DNA of 13,900 bases from Betaproteobacteria bacterium (GTDB lineage Bacteria > Pseudomonadota > Gammaproteobacteria > Burkholderiales > Casimicrobiaceae). Positions within the stretch are counted from its first letter, which is position 1; the number at the start of each line of letters is the position of its first letter. The stretch lies in contig VBDA01000084.1 in assembly GCA_005883655.1 (NCBI GenBank), positions 1-13,900 of the forward strand, given 5' to 3'. The translations under genes and the position numbers were made by a program. The notes below the pieces were generated by a model. The model had not been told where the DNA came from, did no database searches, and worked only from the letters and a program-made list of their open reading frames with translations. This document shows, piece after piece, positions 12,996 to 13,900 of this stretch.

Positions 12996-13900
12996 TCCTT
13001 CGCGCGCCACCGCGAGCTTAGCTGCCATCGCCCAGGCGACCCTCGACGGGTTCAATCGCCATTACGAGCTTTTCCGCGACTGCGCGCGTCTGGCAAAAAG
13101 CTACTTCGAAGCCGGCAACTGGCTCTCGATCGGTCACGTCTCCGGCGACCGCATCGACTTCTACGACCGCCGGGTCGTGGAAACGGTTGCCCGTCTCGAG
13201 CTCGACTTCGGCTGCGCAAGCATCGACGATTCGCGCTGGGCGGAGGTCAAGCGCCATTACATCGCACTGCTGATCGACCACAAGCAACCCGAGTGCGCGG
13301 AAACGTTCTTCAACTCGGTATCGTGCAAGATCCTTCACCGCACCTATTTCCACAACCGTTGTCTTTTCGTGCGGCCCGCGGTCTCCACCGAGCACATCGA
13401 CGCCGATCCGCCATCGTACCGCTCGTACTATCCGCGGCAACACGGCTTGCGCCAGGCGCTCATCGACATCGTCCTCGACTTCCGGCTCGAACGCCGCTTC
13501 GCGGATTTCCGCCGCGACCTCGCCAACATCCTGGCGGCGTTTCGACGGAGCTTCAGGCGGCCATTGCGGCTCGAGGCGAATCATCAGATCCAGGTGCTTT
13601 CCAGCCTGTTCTTTCGCAATCGCACCGCCTACCTCGTCGGCCGCGTCGTTAACGGCTATCAGGCGTACCCTTTCGCGGTGCCGATCAAGCACGACGCCGA
13701 CGGCAATCTCTATTTCGATGCACTGCTCATGGATGCCGAGCAGCTCGCGCTCCTCTTCTCAGCCAACCGCGCCTATTTTCTGGTGGACATGGAAGTACCC
13801 TCGGCCTACGTCAACTTCCTGCACCAGATCGTTCCGGAGCGAACCGAAGCCGAGCTCTACACCATGGTCGGGCTGCAAAAGCAGGGCAAGACACTTTTCT
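12925..13900 (+). CDS. aceK: Isocitrate dehydrogenase kinase/phosphatase, N-terminal part
   Basis: The frame stays open to the window edge and encodes about half of AceK, a 570-600-residue bifunctional enzyme. AceK phosphorylates and dephosphorylates isocitrate dehydrogenase to divert carbon into the glyoxylate bypass. Matches to AceK are 'TLDGFNRHYELFRD' (13039-13080), 'HYIALLIDHKQPECAETFFNSVSCKILHR', 'FVRPAVSTEHI' and 'YPRQHGL'. 'QVLSSLFFRNRTAYLVGRVVNG', 'PFAVPIKHDADG', 'YFLVDMEVPSAYVNFL' and 'GLQKQGKTLF' follow at the edge. This is the N-terminal regulatory part; the kinase nucleotide loop and catalytic residues lie beyond the window. The start is uncertain. The only canonical in-frame start before the homologous region is ATG 12925, which overlaps the upstream gene by 71 bases and adds an Arg/Ser/Pro-rich leader not typical of AceK. 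ATT at 12991 would give a better N-terminus but is a rare start codon. Confidence 0.93.
   Translation, partial: MAQSKNSTSSPPTSRPRTRPRRINPSRATASLAAIAQATLDGFNRHYELFRDCARLAKSYFEAGNWLSIGHVSGDRIDFYDRRVVETVARLELDFGCASIDDSRWAEVKRHYIALLIDHKQPECAETFFNSVSCKILHRTYFHNRCLFVRPAVSTEHIDADPPSYRSYYPRQHGLRQALIDIVLDFRLERRFADFRRDLANILAAFRRSFRRPLRLEANHQIQVLSSLFFRNRTAYLVGRVVNGYQAYPFAVPIKHDADGNLYFDALLMDAEQLALLFSANRAYFLVDMEVPSAYVNFLHQIVPERTEAELYTMVGLQKQGKTLF

Noticed and set aside
13018..13692. A 224-codon minus-strand frame opposite aceK
   Set aside because: The plus frame matches AceK throughout, and this is its complement.
1..13900. tRNA or rRNA genes, CRISPR arrays, insertion sequences, toxin-antitoxin or phage-defence modules
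   Set aside because: I looked for cloverleaf ends, regularly spaced repeats, transposase or integrase motifs and typical defence domains on both strands and found none I could support.

Overview
The window reads as GC-rich chromosomal DNA of a proteobacterium, most likely a betaproteobacterium. It carries a YaeQ-family C-terminus, an AceK (isocitrate dehydrogenase kinase/phosphatase) N-terminal part, a TRAP transporter pair, a DUF1111-type di-haem oxidoreductase and several small exported proteins. Genes are dense and on both strands, and most starts have purine-rich ribosome binding sites. I see no rRNA, tRNA, CRISPR array, insertion sequence or phage gene. The species cannot be named from this stretch.

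Layout. 1-240: end of a yaeQ gene. 241-725: a roughly 480-base gap that is locally AT-rich, with a 27-bp near-perfect palindrome (454-480) and a possible 40-residue leader ORF whose stop overlaps the next start as TGATG. 726-1967: exported di-haem cytochrome (DHOR/DUF1111). A GC hairpin lies between it and the convergent gene 2086-2955 (minus), a ferritin-like di-iron protein. 3197-5464: an AEC-family carrier followed 36 bases later by a FadI-like thiolase. 5461-5829 (minus): a small exported protein whose stop codon shares a CTAG tetranucleotide with the thiolase stop. 6018-7133: a PF00756-type alpha/beta-hydrolase esterase, convergent with 7145-9105 (minus), a dctQ-dctM TRAP membrane pair without a substrate-binding gene here. 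9258-11209: a split chromate-transporter pair (two short ChrA halves overlapping by ATGA) and, 6 bases later, a divergent Fpg/Nei-family DNA glycosylase. 11268-12155: a YpfJ-type zinc metallopeptidase. 12251-12995: a small lipoprotein and a small periplasmic protein. 12925 to the window end: the N-terminal part of aceK.

Working together. Clear co-transcription units are dctQM, the chrA pair plus glycosylase, and probably AEC plus thiolase. The remaining genes look individually transcribed; several have a TANAAT-like -10 hexamer 23-29 bases before the start.

I did not find a clear new multi-gene system. The most unusual items are the synonymous-only 27-bp tandem duplication inside dctM, the shortened membrane segment in the first ChrA half, the glycosylase lacking several classical Fpg lesion-recognition residues, the palindrome and leader ORF before the di-haem gene, and the awkward aceK start.
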